The position numbers were made by a program, and so were the translations under genes. The notes below the pieces were generated by a model. It saw only the letters and a program-made list of their open reading frames with translations, searched no databases and was not told where the DNA came from. Below, piece by piece: positions 25,824-33,967 of a DNA stretch of 64,000 nt; the stretch's first letter is position 1; each line of letters opens with the position of its first letter. The stretch is taken from positions 1-64,000 of the forward strand of contig NZ_JADKPN010000020.1 in the NCBI RefSeq assembly GCF_015352455.1, written 5' to 3'. Source of the stretch: Nocardioides islandensis (lineage in GTDB: Bacteria > Actinomycetota > Actinomycetes > Propionibacteriales > Nocardioidaceae).

Positions 25824-26746
25824 TGCTGGGTCGTCAGGTCCTGGCCGTCGTACCACTTCTCCGACAGCGCGGTGAGCGTGCCGTCGGCGTGCATGTCCTT
25901 GACGATCCCGTTCACCGCCTCGTACAGGGACTCCGACGACGGGTCCGAGCTCTTGTCGAAGCCCACCGACAGCGGCTCGTAGAAGACCGGGTCGCCGACG
26001 ATCTTCACCGGGTTGCCCGCGTCGATGTACCCCTGCGCGGTCGTCGAGGACGTGATCACGGCGTCCAAGCGGCCGTTGGCCAGGTCCTGGAGGGCGGTCG
26101 TGTCGGTGTCGTAGCCGGAGATCTCGGCGTCGTCGATGACGAAGTCGAACGTGTAGCCCTTGATGGCCAGCGTCTTCTGGAGGTACTGGTCGTAGGTGCA
26201 CCCGCCGCAGACGCCGATCTTCTTGCCGTCGAGGTCGGTGGTCAGGTCGGTGACCGAGTCGTCGTCCGCGGGCACCACGACGACGGCCGGCGTGTAGTTG
26301 TAGGGCTCGGTGAAGTAGAGGACCTTCTGCCGGTCGTTGGTCGGGGTCATCGAGCCGACCGTGGTGTCCCAGCGGCCGTTCCAGCTGCCCGCCGTGATCA
26401 CGTCCCACGCCGGGGTCTCCCACGCGACGTCGACGCCGAGGCGCTTGGCGATCTCGGTGGCGACGTCGATGTCGAAGCCTTCGTACTCGCCGGTCTGCTC
26501 GTTGAGGCTCGACTGCGGCGGGTACGCCGGGTCCGTCGAGACGGTCAGCTTCCCGCTGTCGCAGACCTGCTTGAGGAGGTCGGTCGTCTCGCCGGCGCAG
26601 ACGGTGTCGTTGCCGGCCGCCTGTGAGGTGGTCTCACCGCCACCCCCGCTGCCCGGATCGGCGGCGCTGGACCCGTCGCCGCCGCAGGCGGTGAGCGGGG
26701 CGAGCAGCGCCAGGAGTGCGACGACGGGCAGGGTTCGGATACGCAT
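25820..26746 (-). CDS. Amino acid-type ABC transporter substrate-binding lipoprotein
   Basis: A 308-residue receptor. Signal peptide with lipobox LTAC; Cys21 is the expected lipidation site, followed by a Gly/Ser/Asp-rich linker. The body is SBP_bac_3 ([39 protein letters not shown]). An uncommon internal CGGC motif ([10 protein letters not shown]) may form a disulfide. It is the first gene of the minus-strand importer operon; GGGAG 8 nt upstream of the ATG is the ribosome site. The ligand is unknown, probably an amino acid derivative handled by the downstream demethylase-like and flavin enzymes. Confidence 0.93.
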   Translation of the reverse strand: MRIRTLPVVALLALLAPLTACGGDGSSAADPGSGGGGETTSQAAGNDTVCAGETTDLLKQVCDSGKLTVSTDPAYPPQSSLNEQTGEYEGFDIDVATEIAKRLGVDVAWETPAWDVITAGSWNGRWDTTVGSMTPTNDRQKVLYFTEPYNYTPAVVVVPADDDSVTDLTTDLDGKKIGVCGGCTYDQYLQKTLAIKGYTFDFVIDDAEISGYDTDTTALQDLANGRLDAVITSSTTAQGYIDAGNPVKIVGDPVFYEPLSVGFDKSSDPSSESLYEAVNGIVKDMHADGTLTALSEKWYDGQDLTTQQ

Positions 26747-26860
26747 GTGTGACGCTCCCTCGGGTGACGGCTGCGTGCACTATGCCAGAGGGACGCGCGC
26801 TGATCCATGACTCAGTTACGCGGGTCGTCCGGCCGTCCCGGCGTCCGCCAGACTGTCGCG

Positions 26861-27142
26861 GTGACCGAGGTGATCGTCGACGTCGCCGGCTGGACCGGCA
26901 TGGCCCTGCTGATCGGCGCGTACGCACTCGTCACTGCGGGCCGGCTCGCAGGTCCGAGCCTGCGGTTCCAGCTGATGAACCTCTTCGGTGGCGCCCTGCT
27001 GATGGTGAACTCGGCGTACTACGGCGCGTGGCCGAGCGCGGCGCTCAACCTCGTCTGGGTGGTCATCGGCACGGTCGGGCTGGTGCGCGCCGGGGTCAAG
27101 GGCCGGGCGGCGGCGCTACCCGAGGTCGGGCCGCAGGGGTGA
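26861..27142 (+). CDS. Small membrane protein, CBU_0592 family-like
   Basis: A 93-residue protein with three hydrophobic segments. The pattern GWTGMALLIGAYALVTAGRL, then LMNLFGGALLMVNSAYY and WPSAALNLVWVVIG, is that of the CBU_0592-like small membrane proteins of unknown role. The GTG at 26861 (VTEVIVDVAG) is preferred because the residues before it look non-coding. Divergent from the importer operon and convergent with the SDR gene (27 bp overlap). Confidence 0.75.
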   Translation: MTEVIVDVAGWTGMALLIGAYALVTAGRLAGPSLRFQLMNLFGGALLMVNSAYYGAWPSAALNLVWVVIGTVGLVRAGVKGRAAALPEVGPQG

Positions 27143-27865
27143 ACCGGCGGTCAGGCCGCCGTCGACGGTGAACAGCTGACCCGTCGCGAACGACGCCTCG
27201 TCGGACGCCAGCCAGGCGACGATGTTCGCGATGTCGCCCGGCGTGCCGAACCGGCCCACGGGGTGCCGCGCCAGCGCGTCGTGACGTGCGGCGACGGGGT
27301 CGTCGGCGATGGCGAAGCCCTCGTCGGCCATGTCCGTCTCGATCCAGCCGGGCAGCACGGCGTTGCACCGCACCCGCGGGCCGTGGTCCACCGCGATCGA
27401 GCGGGTCAGGGCGTGCACGAAGGCCTTCGACGCGTTGTAGAGGGCGGACGAGGCGTCGGCGACCACGCCCGAGATCGACCCGATGTTCACGATGACCCCG
27501 CCGTGCTCGGTCATGTCCGGCAGCACCGCACGGCAGAGGTTGAAGACGCCCCGGCAGTTCGTGCCCACCAGCCGGTCCCAGTCGTCGTCGGTGCTGTCCT
27601 CGACTGTCGAAGTGACGAGGACGCCGGCGTTGTTCACCAGCAGCGACACCGGGCCCAGCTCGGCGCTCGCCGTCGCGACGATCCGTGCCGCGTCGGCCGG
27701 GTCGGCGACGTCGGCCTGCACCCACGCGACATCGGCCGGCAGGTGGTCGGGTCGCGGCCCGCGGCCGCAGGTGAGGACCCGTGCGCCGTCGGCGTGCAGC
27801 CGCTCGACCACCGCCCGGCCGATGCCCCTGCTGCCGCCCGTGACGACGGCGACGTGCCCGGTCAT
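27116..27865 (-). CDS. Short-chain dehydrogenase/reductase
   Basis: A 249-residue classical SDR: cofactor motif TGGSRGIG near the N-terminus, NNAG, the catalytic Ser and YNASK, and PGWIETDM after the active site. The cofactor is NAD(P)H; substrate unknown. The ATG at 27865 overlaps the stop of the CocE-type hydrolase (ATGA), so they form a two-gene operon and the SDR may act on the hydrolase product. Confidence 0.93.
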   Translation of the reverse strand: MTGHVAVVTGGSRGIGRAVVERLHADGARVLTCGRGPRPDHLPADVAWVQADVADPADAARIVATASAELGPVSLLVNNAGVLVTSTVEDSTDDDWDRLVGTNCRGVFNLCRAVLPDMTEHGGVIVNIGSISGVVADASSALYNASKAFVHALTRSIAVDHGPRVRCNAVLPGWIETDMADEGFAIADDPVAARHDALARHPVGRFGTPGDIANIVAWLASDEASFATGQLFTVDGGLTAGSPLRPDLG

Positions 27866-29766
27866 GTCCGCTCCCGCCACTGTCGGTGTGAGACCTCGAC
27901 GCCGTCCTGCCACGCCCACGTGTCGATCGAGACGGTCACCTCGCCGCCCTCGATCGCCACGTCCATGACGGACTCGACGCGGATGTCGACGCCCGGCCAG
28001 GAGAGCTCGTAGGTCGTGTCCGCATGCGCGTGCTGCGCGAACGTGCGCCGCTCGACGCTCACCTCGCCGCGGTAGTCCTCCAGGGCGCGGCCGCCGTACG
28101 GCGTCTCGTACTCCGACACCGACGTCGTCCGCGCCGAGGTCACCCGGCGCAGCACGTCGTCGTGGACCTCCCAGCCGACGCCGTCGAGCGACTCGGAGCT
28201 GTGGTCGGCGCCGGGCGCGAAGTCGGTCGTCGGCCAGTCACCCTCCAGCACCGGCAGCTCGACCGAGGCCCCGTGCACGGTCAGCGTGACCGGCTCCGGC
28301 GGCGCGACCGTGTTCGGCCAGTCGGCGCCGGCGACGCTCACGCGGAGGACCTGCCCGGGCGACCAGGCGTACGCGCACGCGTCGAGGTCCACGGTGACGT
28401 CGTACGGCGTCCCCGGCTCGAGCGGCTCGGGCTTCCCGTGCACCGACGAACGGAACGCGAGGTCCAGCGACCCGCGACCGACCAGCGCCGACGTGCCGTC
28501 CGCGAAGACGTCGCACAGCTTGACCGACAGGGTCGCCGCCGGCCGGTCCGCCGAGACGCGCAAGCGCAGGCGCGGATGTCCGACGACCGGGCCGCCGGGT
28601 GGCTCGAGGTCCCACACCAGCGACCGGGCGTCGTCGAGGCGCTGGTCGCCGGACAGCCCCCACGGCAGGTGGCCGGCGCAGTCGATCCAGGCGGAGGTAC
28701 CGACGTCGGGCACCGTCGCGAGCGCCCGCGGGCCGTCGAGCGTCACCTCGACCACCGACGTCGGAGGTACCGACGGCAGCCGGAGCCAGTACCCCTCGTG
28801 CAGGTCGAGGTCGGGCTCGGGACGCGTCGACGTCCGCACGAAGACGTCGCAGCCGTCCTCGTGCGTCCCGGTGCCGCGCAGCCAGTGGTCGAACCAGCCG
28901 GCCAGCTCGGCGTCGAAGTCGATGCGCGGGCCGGGCATCGCCGTCGTGGGGTCGGCGTGCGCCCACGGCCCAGCGAGGAGCCGGTGCGGCGTGCCCGTGG
29001 CGGCCAGGCGGGCGATCGTGCGGAAGGTGTTGTTGCGGTACCCGTCCGCCCAGCCGGCCACGACCAGGGTCGGGATGCGGATCCGCTCGTAACCCGACGA
29101 TGTCCCGCCCAGGCGCACCGAGCCGTGGTCCCAGTACGGGCCGTGCACCTTCTCGCGCAGCCAGGTCAGCACCCACGGCTCGTTGGTCGCCAGCCGCCGC
29201 AGCCACTCCTCGCGCCAGCCCTCGCCCCAGACAGCGGGGACGGGGGGCAGCACGCACATCGGCGTCATGTAGTGGTCGTAGTCGACGAGGTCGACCAGCC
29301 GCAGCGCCCCGCCGCGCCAGTGCACGTCGTCGGTCCACCGGTCGTCGGTGGCGTAGATCGCGCAGATGGCCTTCAGCGCCGGCGGCTGCTCGCAGGCCAT
29401 CTGGAGCGAGTTGAACCCCGAGTACGACGTCCCCCACATGCCGACCTGCCCGTCGCACCACTCCTGGGCGGCCAGCCAGGCGATCACCTCGGCGAGGTCG
29501 CGCTGCTCGGCCGGCTGGTACTCGTCCAGGGCGTCGCCCGCCGACGACCCGGTGCCGCGCAGGTCGAGCCGGCACACGGCGTACCCGTGCTCGTCGCGCA
29601 GGCGCTGGTACGACGGTTCGTACGACGCGGTCAGGTCGTCCTTGCGGTACGGGAGCGCCTCGAGCAGGCACGGCTGGGGGACCGTCGAGTCCGGGAGGTA
29701 GAGCGTCGCGGCGAGCTCGATGCCGTCGGGCATCCGGATGCGGACCTCGGCCTCGTGTCCCCCCAC
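27862..29766 (-). CDS. CocE/NonD (X-Pro dipeptidyl-peptidase S15-like) hydrolase
   Basis: A 634-residue alpha/beta hydrolase. The nucleophile elbow is GMWGTSYSGF (Ser in GTSYSG), with an Asp in WADGYRNNT and a His in GPWAHADP. The C-terminal jelly-roll domain (about residues 390-600) is that of CocE and PepX-type acyl hydrolases, which cleave esters, amides or X-Pro peptides. GTG at 29766 gives the standard N-terminus (VGGHEAEVRIRMPDG). Only 30 bp separate it from the divergent phosphotriesterase-family gene, implying shared control. Confidence 0.88.
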   Translation of the reverse strand: MGGHEAEVRIRMPDGIELAATLYLPDSTVPQPCLLEALPYRKDDLTASYEPSYQRLRDEHGYAVCRLDLRGTGSSAGDALDEYQPAEQRDLAEVIAWLAAQEWCDGQVGMWGTSYSGFNSLQMACEQPPALKAICAIYATDDRWTDDVHWRGGALRLVDLVDYDHYMTPMCVLPPVPAVWGEGWREEWLRRLATNEPWVLTWLREKVHGPYWDHGSVRLGGTSSGYERIRIPTLVVAGWADGYRNNTFRTIARLAATGTPHRLLAGPWAHADPTTAMPGPRIDFDAELAGWFDHWLRGTGTHEDGCDVFVRTSTRPEPDLDLHEGYWLRLPSVPPTSVVEVTLDGPRALATVPDVGTSAWIDCAGHLPWGLSGDQRLDDARSLVWDLEPPGGPVVGHPRLRLRVSADRPAATLSVKLCDVFADGTSALVGRGSLDLAFRSSVHGKPEPLEPGTPYDVTVDLDACAYAWSPGQVLRVSVAGADWPNTVAPPEPVTLTVHGASVELPVLEGDWPTTDFAPGADHSSESLDGVGWEVHDDVLRRVTSARTTSVSEYETPYGGRALEDYRGEVSVERRTFAQHAHADTTYELSWPGVDIRVESVMDVAIEGGEVTVSIDTWAWQDGVEVSHRQWRERT

Positions 29767-29796
29767 GCGCCGGATTGTTGCAGCAAGATCAGCACC

Positions 29797-30699
29797 GTGA
29801 CGGACGTGATGACGGTGCGCGGTCCGGTCCCGGCCGACGAGCTCGGCGTGACGCTGCCGCACGAGCACGTCTTCCTCGACCTGACGCGCGAGTACCGCGG
29901 CGACGGCCTGCTCAACGACCCGGACCTCGCGGCGGGCGAGCTGCAGCGGTACGCCGACGCCGGCGGCCGCACCCTGGTCGACGTGACCACCGGCGGCCTG
30001 AACGGCGACCCGGCCGGCCTGCGCGCGATGTCCGAGCGGACCGGGCTGCACATCGTCCGCGGCGCCGGCTTCTACCGTCGCGCCTACTTCCCGCCGGAGC
30101 TCGACGCACTGTCGACCGACGCCGTCGCGGACCTGATCGTGCGCGACATCGAGGAGGGCACCGACGGCGTGCGGGCCGGGATCATCGGGGAGATCGGCTG
30201 CGACCGGTACCTGTCCGCGGTCGAGGAGCGGTCGTTCCGCGCCGCGGCCCGCGCCCACCGTCGTACCGGCCTCACCATCACCACCCACGCGGCCCGCTGG
30301 CCCGTCGGCACGGCCCAGCTCGACCTGCTCGTGGAGGAGGGCGTCGACCCCGGCCGCGTGGTGATCGGCCACTGCGACATGGTCCCGGACCACGGGTACC
30401 ACCTGGCGCTGGCGAAGCGCGGCGCGTGGGTCCAGTTCGACACCGTCCAGGGCGTCCACGAGTGGGACACGCGGCAACGCCTCGGCTGGCTGCGCAGTCT
30501 CGCCGACCACGGGTACCTCGGCCAGCTGCTGCTCAGCCAGGACGTCTGCCTGCGCAGCGACTACGCCGCGATGGGCGGCCCGGGGTACGCGTACGTCGTG
30601 ACCGGGTTCGCCGGCCGGCTGAAGGAGATCGGCTTCGACGAGGTCGACGTCAGGCGGCTGATCGTCGACAACCCTCGCCGCATGCTGACGGGGGAGTAG
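29797..30699 (+). CDS. Phosphotriesterase-family metal-dependent hydrolase
   Basis: A 300-residue TIM-barrel amidohydrolase of the phosphotriesterase/lactonase family. Metal ligands are visible: HEH in VTLPHEHVFLD, the bridging residue region IGEIGCD (Glu instead of carbamylated Lys, as in the PHP/lactonase branch), His in TTHAARW, GHCD and Asp in LLSQDVCLR. Many relatives are lactonases rather than phosphotriesterases. GTG at 29797 or ATG at 29809 may be the start. Divergent from a CocE hydrolase and SDR; a common substrate containing an ester or lactone is plausible. Confidence 0.88.
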   Translation: MTDVMTVRGPVPADELGVTLPHEHVFLDLTREYRGDGLLNDPDLAAGELQRYADAGGRTLVDVTTGGLNGDPAGLRAMSERTGLHIVRGAGFYRRAYFPPELDALSTDAVADLIVRDIEEGTDGVRAGIIGEIGCDRYLSAVEERSFRAAARAHRRTGLTITTHAARWPVGTAQLDLLVEEGVDPGRVVIGHCDMVPDHGYHLALAKRGAWVQFDTVQGVHEWDTRQRLGWLRSLADHGYLGQLLLSQDVCLRSDYAAMGGPGYAYVVTGFAGRLKEIGFDEVDVRRLIVDNPRRMLTGE

Positions 30700-30774
30700 C
30701 CAGGCGAGCAACGGGCGGCCCCCGATCCGTCGCCGTCTGTGTCAACCTGATCGCAGGTCGAACGACTCTCGGGC

Positions 30775-31350
30775 ATGACGAACTCCGTGCCGGAGGAGAT
30801 GCTCTCGATGGACGAGCAGCGTGCCGTCCGCCTGCGTGATTCGAACGAGCAGCTGCGGGCGGAGCGCATCGACGTGCTGTTCCGGCGCCACTACCGGGGC
30901 CTGCTCCGGCTGGCCGTCGTCATGGTGGGGGATCGCGAGGCAGCCGAGGACGCCGTGCAGGAAGCCTTCGTCTCGCTGCACCGGAACTGGCGCACGCTGC
31001 GCGACGCGAACGCGGCCGAGGCGTACCTGAGGTCCGCGGTGCTCAACCGCGGCCGTTCCTGGGTACGCCGCCAGGCCACGCAGCGCGCCAAGCGGCCCTT
31101 GCTGCTCGTCCAGGGGGCGCGACCACCGGGTCCCGAGGACTCCACCCTCGTCCAGGAGGAGGTCGGCTCGCTGGTCGCCGCCATGCGTCGACTGCCGAGG
31201 CGGCAGCGCGAGGTGCTGGCCTGCCGCTACGTCCTCGAGCTCTCGGTAAGCGAGACCGCCGAGCTGCTCGACATCACCGAGGGGTCGGTCAAGACCCACA
31301 CGCACCGGGGACTGCAAGCACTTCAGCAACGGATCGAGGTGAACCGGTGA
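30775..31350 (+). CDS. ECF RNA polymerase sigma factor (SigE-like family)
   Basis: A 191-residue sigma factor. Region 2 (FRRHYRGLLRLAVVMVGDREAAEDAVQEAFVSLHRNW in outline) and region 4 (LPRRQREVLACRY...LSVSETAELLDITEGSVKTH) are complete, with no region 1.1 or 3. An extra N-terminal stretch of about 30 residues precedes region 2. GTGA overlap with the downstream membrane protein suggests that protein is its regulator. Target promoter sequences are not identified here. Confidence 0.9.
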   Translation: MTNSVPEEMLSMDEQRAVRLRDSNEQLRAERIDVLFRRHYRGLLRLAVVMVGDREAAEDAVQEAFVSLHRNWRTLRDANAAEAYLRSAVLNRGRSWVRRQATQRAKRPLLLVQGARPPGPEDSTLVQEEVGSLVAAMRRLPRRQREVLACRYVLELSVSETAELLDITEGSVKTHTHRGLQALQQRIEVNR

Positions 31351-32372
31351 GCACTATCGAGGAGCGCCTTGCGCGGGACATCGCAGCAGTGACAGGAGGG
31401 ATCACCGTGACCGATCAGGACATGCGACAAGGGCGCACGGCCGTCGCCGAGGGTGTCCGGAGCCGACGGCGGCGGGACGTCCGGGTCGTCGTCGCCGCAG
31501 CCGCGGTCGCGGCTGTCGTCGTCGGGGCGGCCGGGTGGCAGGTGCTTCGGGACGGCCAGGACGCGAACCCGGAACCGGCACCGCCCGGACCGTCGCCGAC
31601 CGCGTCGGAGTCGACGGACACAGATCGGACCGCAGTCGAGGAGGCCTTCCTCGTCGGTGACGCGCCGACGTTGGAAGCGGTCGAGGGCGTGTGGCGGCTG
31701 GACAACGGCCAGCTGCTGATGGCCTTCGGTGCGGACGGTGTCGTGCGGATGGACAAGACCGGCCGGACGTTCTCGGAGCAAGCCGCGCTGGTGGGCACGT
31801 ACTCCCTCGACAAGGACTCGATCACGCTCGAGGTCACCGACGGGACGTACGGCTGCGCCGGCCAGTCGATCGTGATGGCGGCGTCCGTGCCCGAGCCCGG
31901 TTCCCTGCGCCTGCTGCACACCGAGCCCGGGACCGACAACTGCACACCCGAGCAGAACGGGCAGTGGGTCATGGAGCAGCTGCTGCCGCGGACCAACCCC
32001 GGCCTCGCCGGGGTCGGCCTGAACGGAGCGAACCGACGCCCGCCCAGCGGCATGCAGGACCTGGTGGGTGACTGGTTCCAGCAAGGCGGAGGCGAGCACC
32101 TCCTCGAGGTGCTGCCGGAGGGGCGGTACCTGGTCCTGGGCGGTCTCGGTGACGCGGTGGACCAGGGTCGGTGGTCGACCAACGACTCCCTCACGCGGAT
32201 GACGTTCGAGAGCGGGTCCGACTCCGCGACCTGCAGCACCGGCGACCGGCTGGTGCTGGCCTCGCTCGGATCGCTGGACAACGGAGCCACGTTCCTCAGC
32301 GGAACGCTGGTGCAGGACGACTGCGCCGGTGGTTGGGCCAGGGAGAAGTGGATCCGCCTGGCCCACCCGTGA
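31347..32372 (+). CDS. Single-pass membrane protein, candidate anti-sigma factor
   Basis: A 341-residue protein: about 45 cytoplasmic residues with a basic patch (RSRRRRDVR), one transmembrane helix (VVVAAAAVAAVVVGAAGW), a Pro/Ser/Thr-rich linker and an extracytoplasmic domain of about 240 residues. The outer domain has four Cys and a duplicated barrel-like pattern (VEGVWRLDNGQLLMAFGADG and VGDWFQQGGGEHLLEVLPEG). The topology and translational coupling to the ECF sigma gene fit an anti-sigma/sensor, but I see no zinc HxxxCxxC or classical anti-sigma domain. Confidence 0.75.
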   Translation: MSTIEERLARDIAAVTGGITVTDQDMRQGRTAVAEGVRSRRRRDVRVVVAAAAVAAVVVGAAGWQVLRDGQDANPEPAPPGPSPTASESTDTDRTAVEEAFLVGDAPTLEAVEGVWRLDNGQLLMAFGADGVVRMDKTGRTFSEQAALVGTYSLDKDSITLEVTDGTYGCAGQSIVMAASVPEPGSLRLLHTEPGTDNCTPEQNGQWVMEQLLPRTNPGLAGVGLNGANRRPPSGMQDLVGDWFQQGGGEHLLEVLPEGRYLVLGGLGDAVDQGRWSTNDSLTRMTFESGSDSATCSTGDRLVLASLGSLDNGATFLSGTLVQDDCAGGWAREKWIRLAHP

Positions 32373-32391
32373 GGCGCCCGATGGTGACCGG

Positions 32392-32622
32392 TCAGAGCTG
32401 AGCGGCGGGGAAGTTCCTGGCCTGGTGGTCCGCGAGGTACTCGGCCACCGTCCGGCCGCCGATCGCCTGGAACGGGATCGTCCAGGAGGTGGTCGCGCCG
32501 GTGCCCGTACGGCGCCCGTCGGCGGGGTGCTCGGCGAAGGCCGGCGCGGTCGCGACGACCGAGGCAGCCATGACGACGGTGGTGACGAAGGTCGCGGTCC
32601 GGGTGATCTGCTGGGTGTTCAT
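32392..32622 (-). CDS. Small secreted protein of unknown function
   Basis: A 76-residue preprotein. Residues 1-31 form a signal peptide (hydrophobic TATFVTTVVMAASVVATAPAF, cleavage after AFA). The mature part is about 45 residues with no Cys and no recognised motif. AAGGAG 7 nt upstream of the ATG is a strong ribosome site. Convergent with the sigma/anti-sigma pair. Its upstream region carries a hairpin and two direct repeats, suggesting dedicated regulation. Confidence 0.75.
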   Translation of the reverse strand: MNTQQITRTATFVTTVVMAASVVATAPAFAEHPADGRRTGTGATTSWTIPFQAIGGRTVAEYLADHQARNFPAAQL

Positions 32623-32651
32623 GTCGTTCTCCTTGGTGGTGGTGGATCGGT

Positions 32652-32729
32652 GACCTCAGGCTGTTGCTGAGGTCGACCACCCCGGATCCGGAGGAACCCC
32701 TCAGATCAAGTCCCTCGACCCCTCAGATC
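32652..32729 (-). promoter_or_regulatory. Hairpin and two 12-bp direct repeats upstream of the secreted-protein gene
   Basis: GACCTCAG-N7-CTGAGGTC (32652-32674) is a perfect 8-bp inverted repeat 30 bp before the start at 32622. Further upstream, ACCCCTCAGATC is repeated exactly at 32696-32707 and 32718-32729, 22 bp (two helical turns) apart. Tandem repeats with that phasing are typical of response-regulator or other dimer binding sites. Confidence 0.5.
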
Positions 32730-32875
32730 CGCACGGGCCACACTCAGGGCATGGGACCGGCGGGACCCGTGCCGTCCGGCCGCGCGGAGGAGCGTGCACG
32801 TCCCCAACCTGCTCAGGAAGACCCAGACGGCGTCGCGGCGCGAGGTGAGCGCCCTGGCCCGGCGGGTCGGATTCG

Positions 32876-33967
32876 TCAGCGCGCCGGAGTAGCCGGCCGC
32901 CCGTACGTAGCGAGCGCGGCCAGCAGCAGGTCGTGCGGCAGCTCGTACGCCGCCCGGCCGCGCGACCGCATCGTCGGCGAGGCCAGGATCGCGTTGAGGA
33001 TGGCCTCCTCCGTGGCCTCCACGACGGCGTCGAAGAGCGGGTTCATGGCGGCGTTCGACAGCGTCCGGACGCTGGCCACGACTGTCGGGTCGCCGTCGAG
33101 CCGGGCGAACCCGCGGTTGCCGGTCGCGAACGCCAGGAACAGGTCGCCGCTGGAGTTCTCGCCCACGCCGCCGGTCCGGGCGACGCCGAACGACGCGCGC
33201 TGGGCCAGCCGGCGGCACTGGAGCGGCAGCAGGGGAGCGTCCGTCGCGACGATGCCGATGATCGAGCCGCTGCCCGGCGGCAGCGACGCGTCGGTGCCGG
33301 GCACGACGTCGAGGCCGACCTCCAGCCCCACCGGCACGCCGTTCACGCTGAAGCGCTCGCGCCGCCCGTGGTTGGCCTGCACCAGCACCCCGACGGTGTG
33401 CTCGCCCGCCCTGCGGGACGCCGTACCGATCCCGCCCTTGAAGTCGTGGCACACCATGCCCGTGCCGCCGCCGACCGAGCCCTCGGCGACCGGGCCGGCC
33501 GAGGCCCCCTGGTACGCCGCCTTCGCGTGCTCGGCGGTGACGTGGAAGCCGTCGACGTCGTTGAGGGTGCCGTCCCACGTCTCGGCGACGACGGGCAAGG
33601 CCCACGCCTCGACGCCCTCGGGCAGCTCGGACACCTCGAGCGCGACGAGCGCGTCGCGGACGACCCCGACGCTGTGGGTGTTGGTGATGCCGACGGGGGA
33701 GTGCAGGAGGCCGACCTCCTCCAGCCACGGCAGCCCCGTCATCTCCCCGTTGCCGTTGAGACGGTGGTAGGCGGCGTACACCGGGTCGCTCCACACGTTG
33801 CCGTCGTGCGGCACGACCACGGTCACGCCGGTGCGGACGTCGTCGCCCTCGACGACCGTCGTGTGGCCGACGCGGACGCCCGGTACGTCGGTGATGGCGT
33901 CGTGCTCGCCGGGCTCGAGGGTGCCGATCACGATGCCGAGGTCGCGGGCGCGGGGCCGGTCGCTCAT
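32876..33967 (-). CDS. P1-family N-terminal nucleophile peptidase (DmpA-like)
   Basis: A 363-residue member of the DmpA/BapA aminopeptidase family (S58). The autocleavage site and nucleophile lie in GENSSGDLFLAF, and the conserved N-terminus ITDVPGVRVGHTTV is present. The precursor is expected to self-cleave into alpha and beta chains. Substrates in the family are small peptides with N-terminal L-amino acids, D-Ala esters or beta-amino acids. Its ATG overlaps the stop of the M20 peptidase gene (ATGA), pairing two peptidases in one operon. Confidence 0.92.
   Translation of the reverse strand: MSDRPRARDLGIVIGTLEPGEHDAITDVPGVRVGHTTVVEGDDVRTGVTVVVPHDGNVWSDPVYAAYHRLNGNGEMTGLPWLEEVGLLHSPVGITNTHSVGVVRDALVALEVSELPEGVEAWALPVVAETWDGTLNDVDGFHVTAEHAKAAYQGASAGPVAEGSVGGGTGMVCHDFKGGIGTASRRAGEHTVGVLVQANHGRRERFSVNGVPVGLEVGLDVVPGTDASLPPGSGSIIGIVATDAPLLPLQCRRLAQRASFGVARTGGVGENSSGDLFLAFATGNRGFARLDGDPTVVASVRTLSNAAMNPLFDAVVEATEEAILNAILASPTMRSRGRAAYELPHDLLLAALATYGRPATPAR

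Noticed and set aside
30721-30774. Autoregulatory ECF promoter upstream of the sigma gene
   Set aside because: AAC and CGTC motifs can be picked out, but spacing and consensus are not convincing without the sigma factor's known targets.
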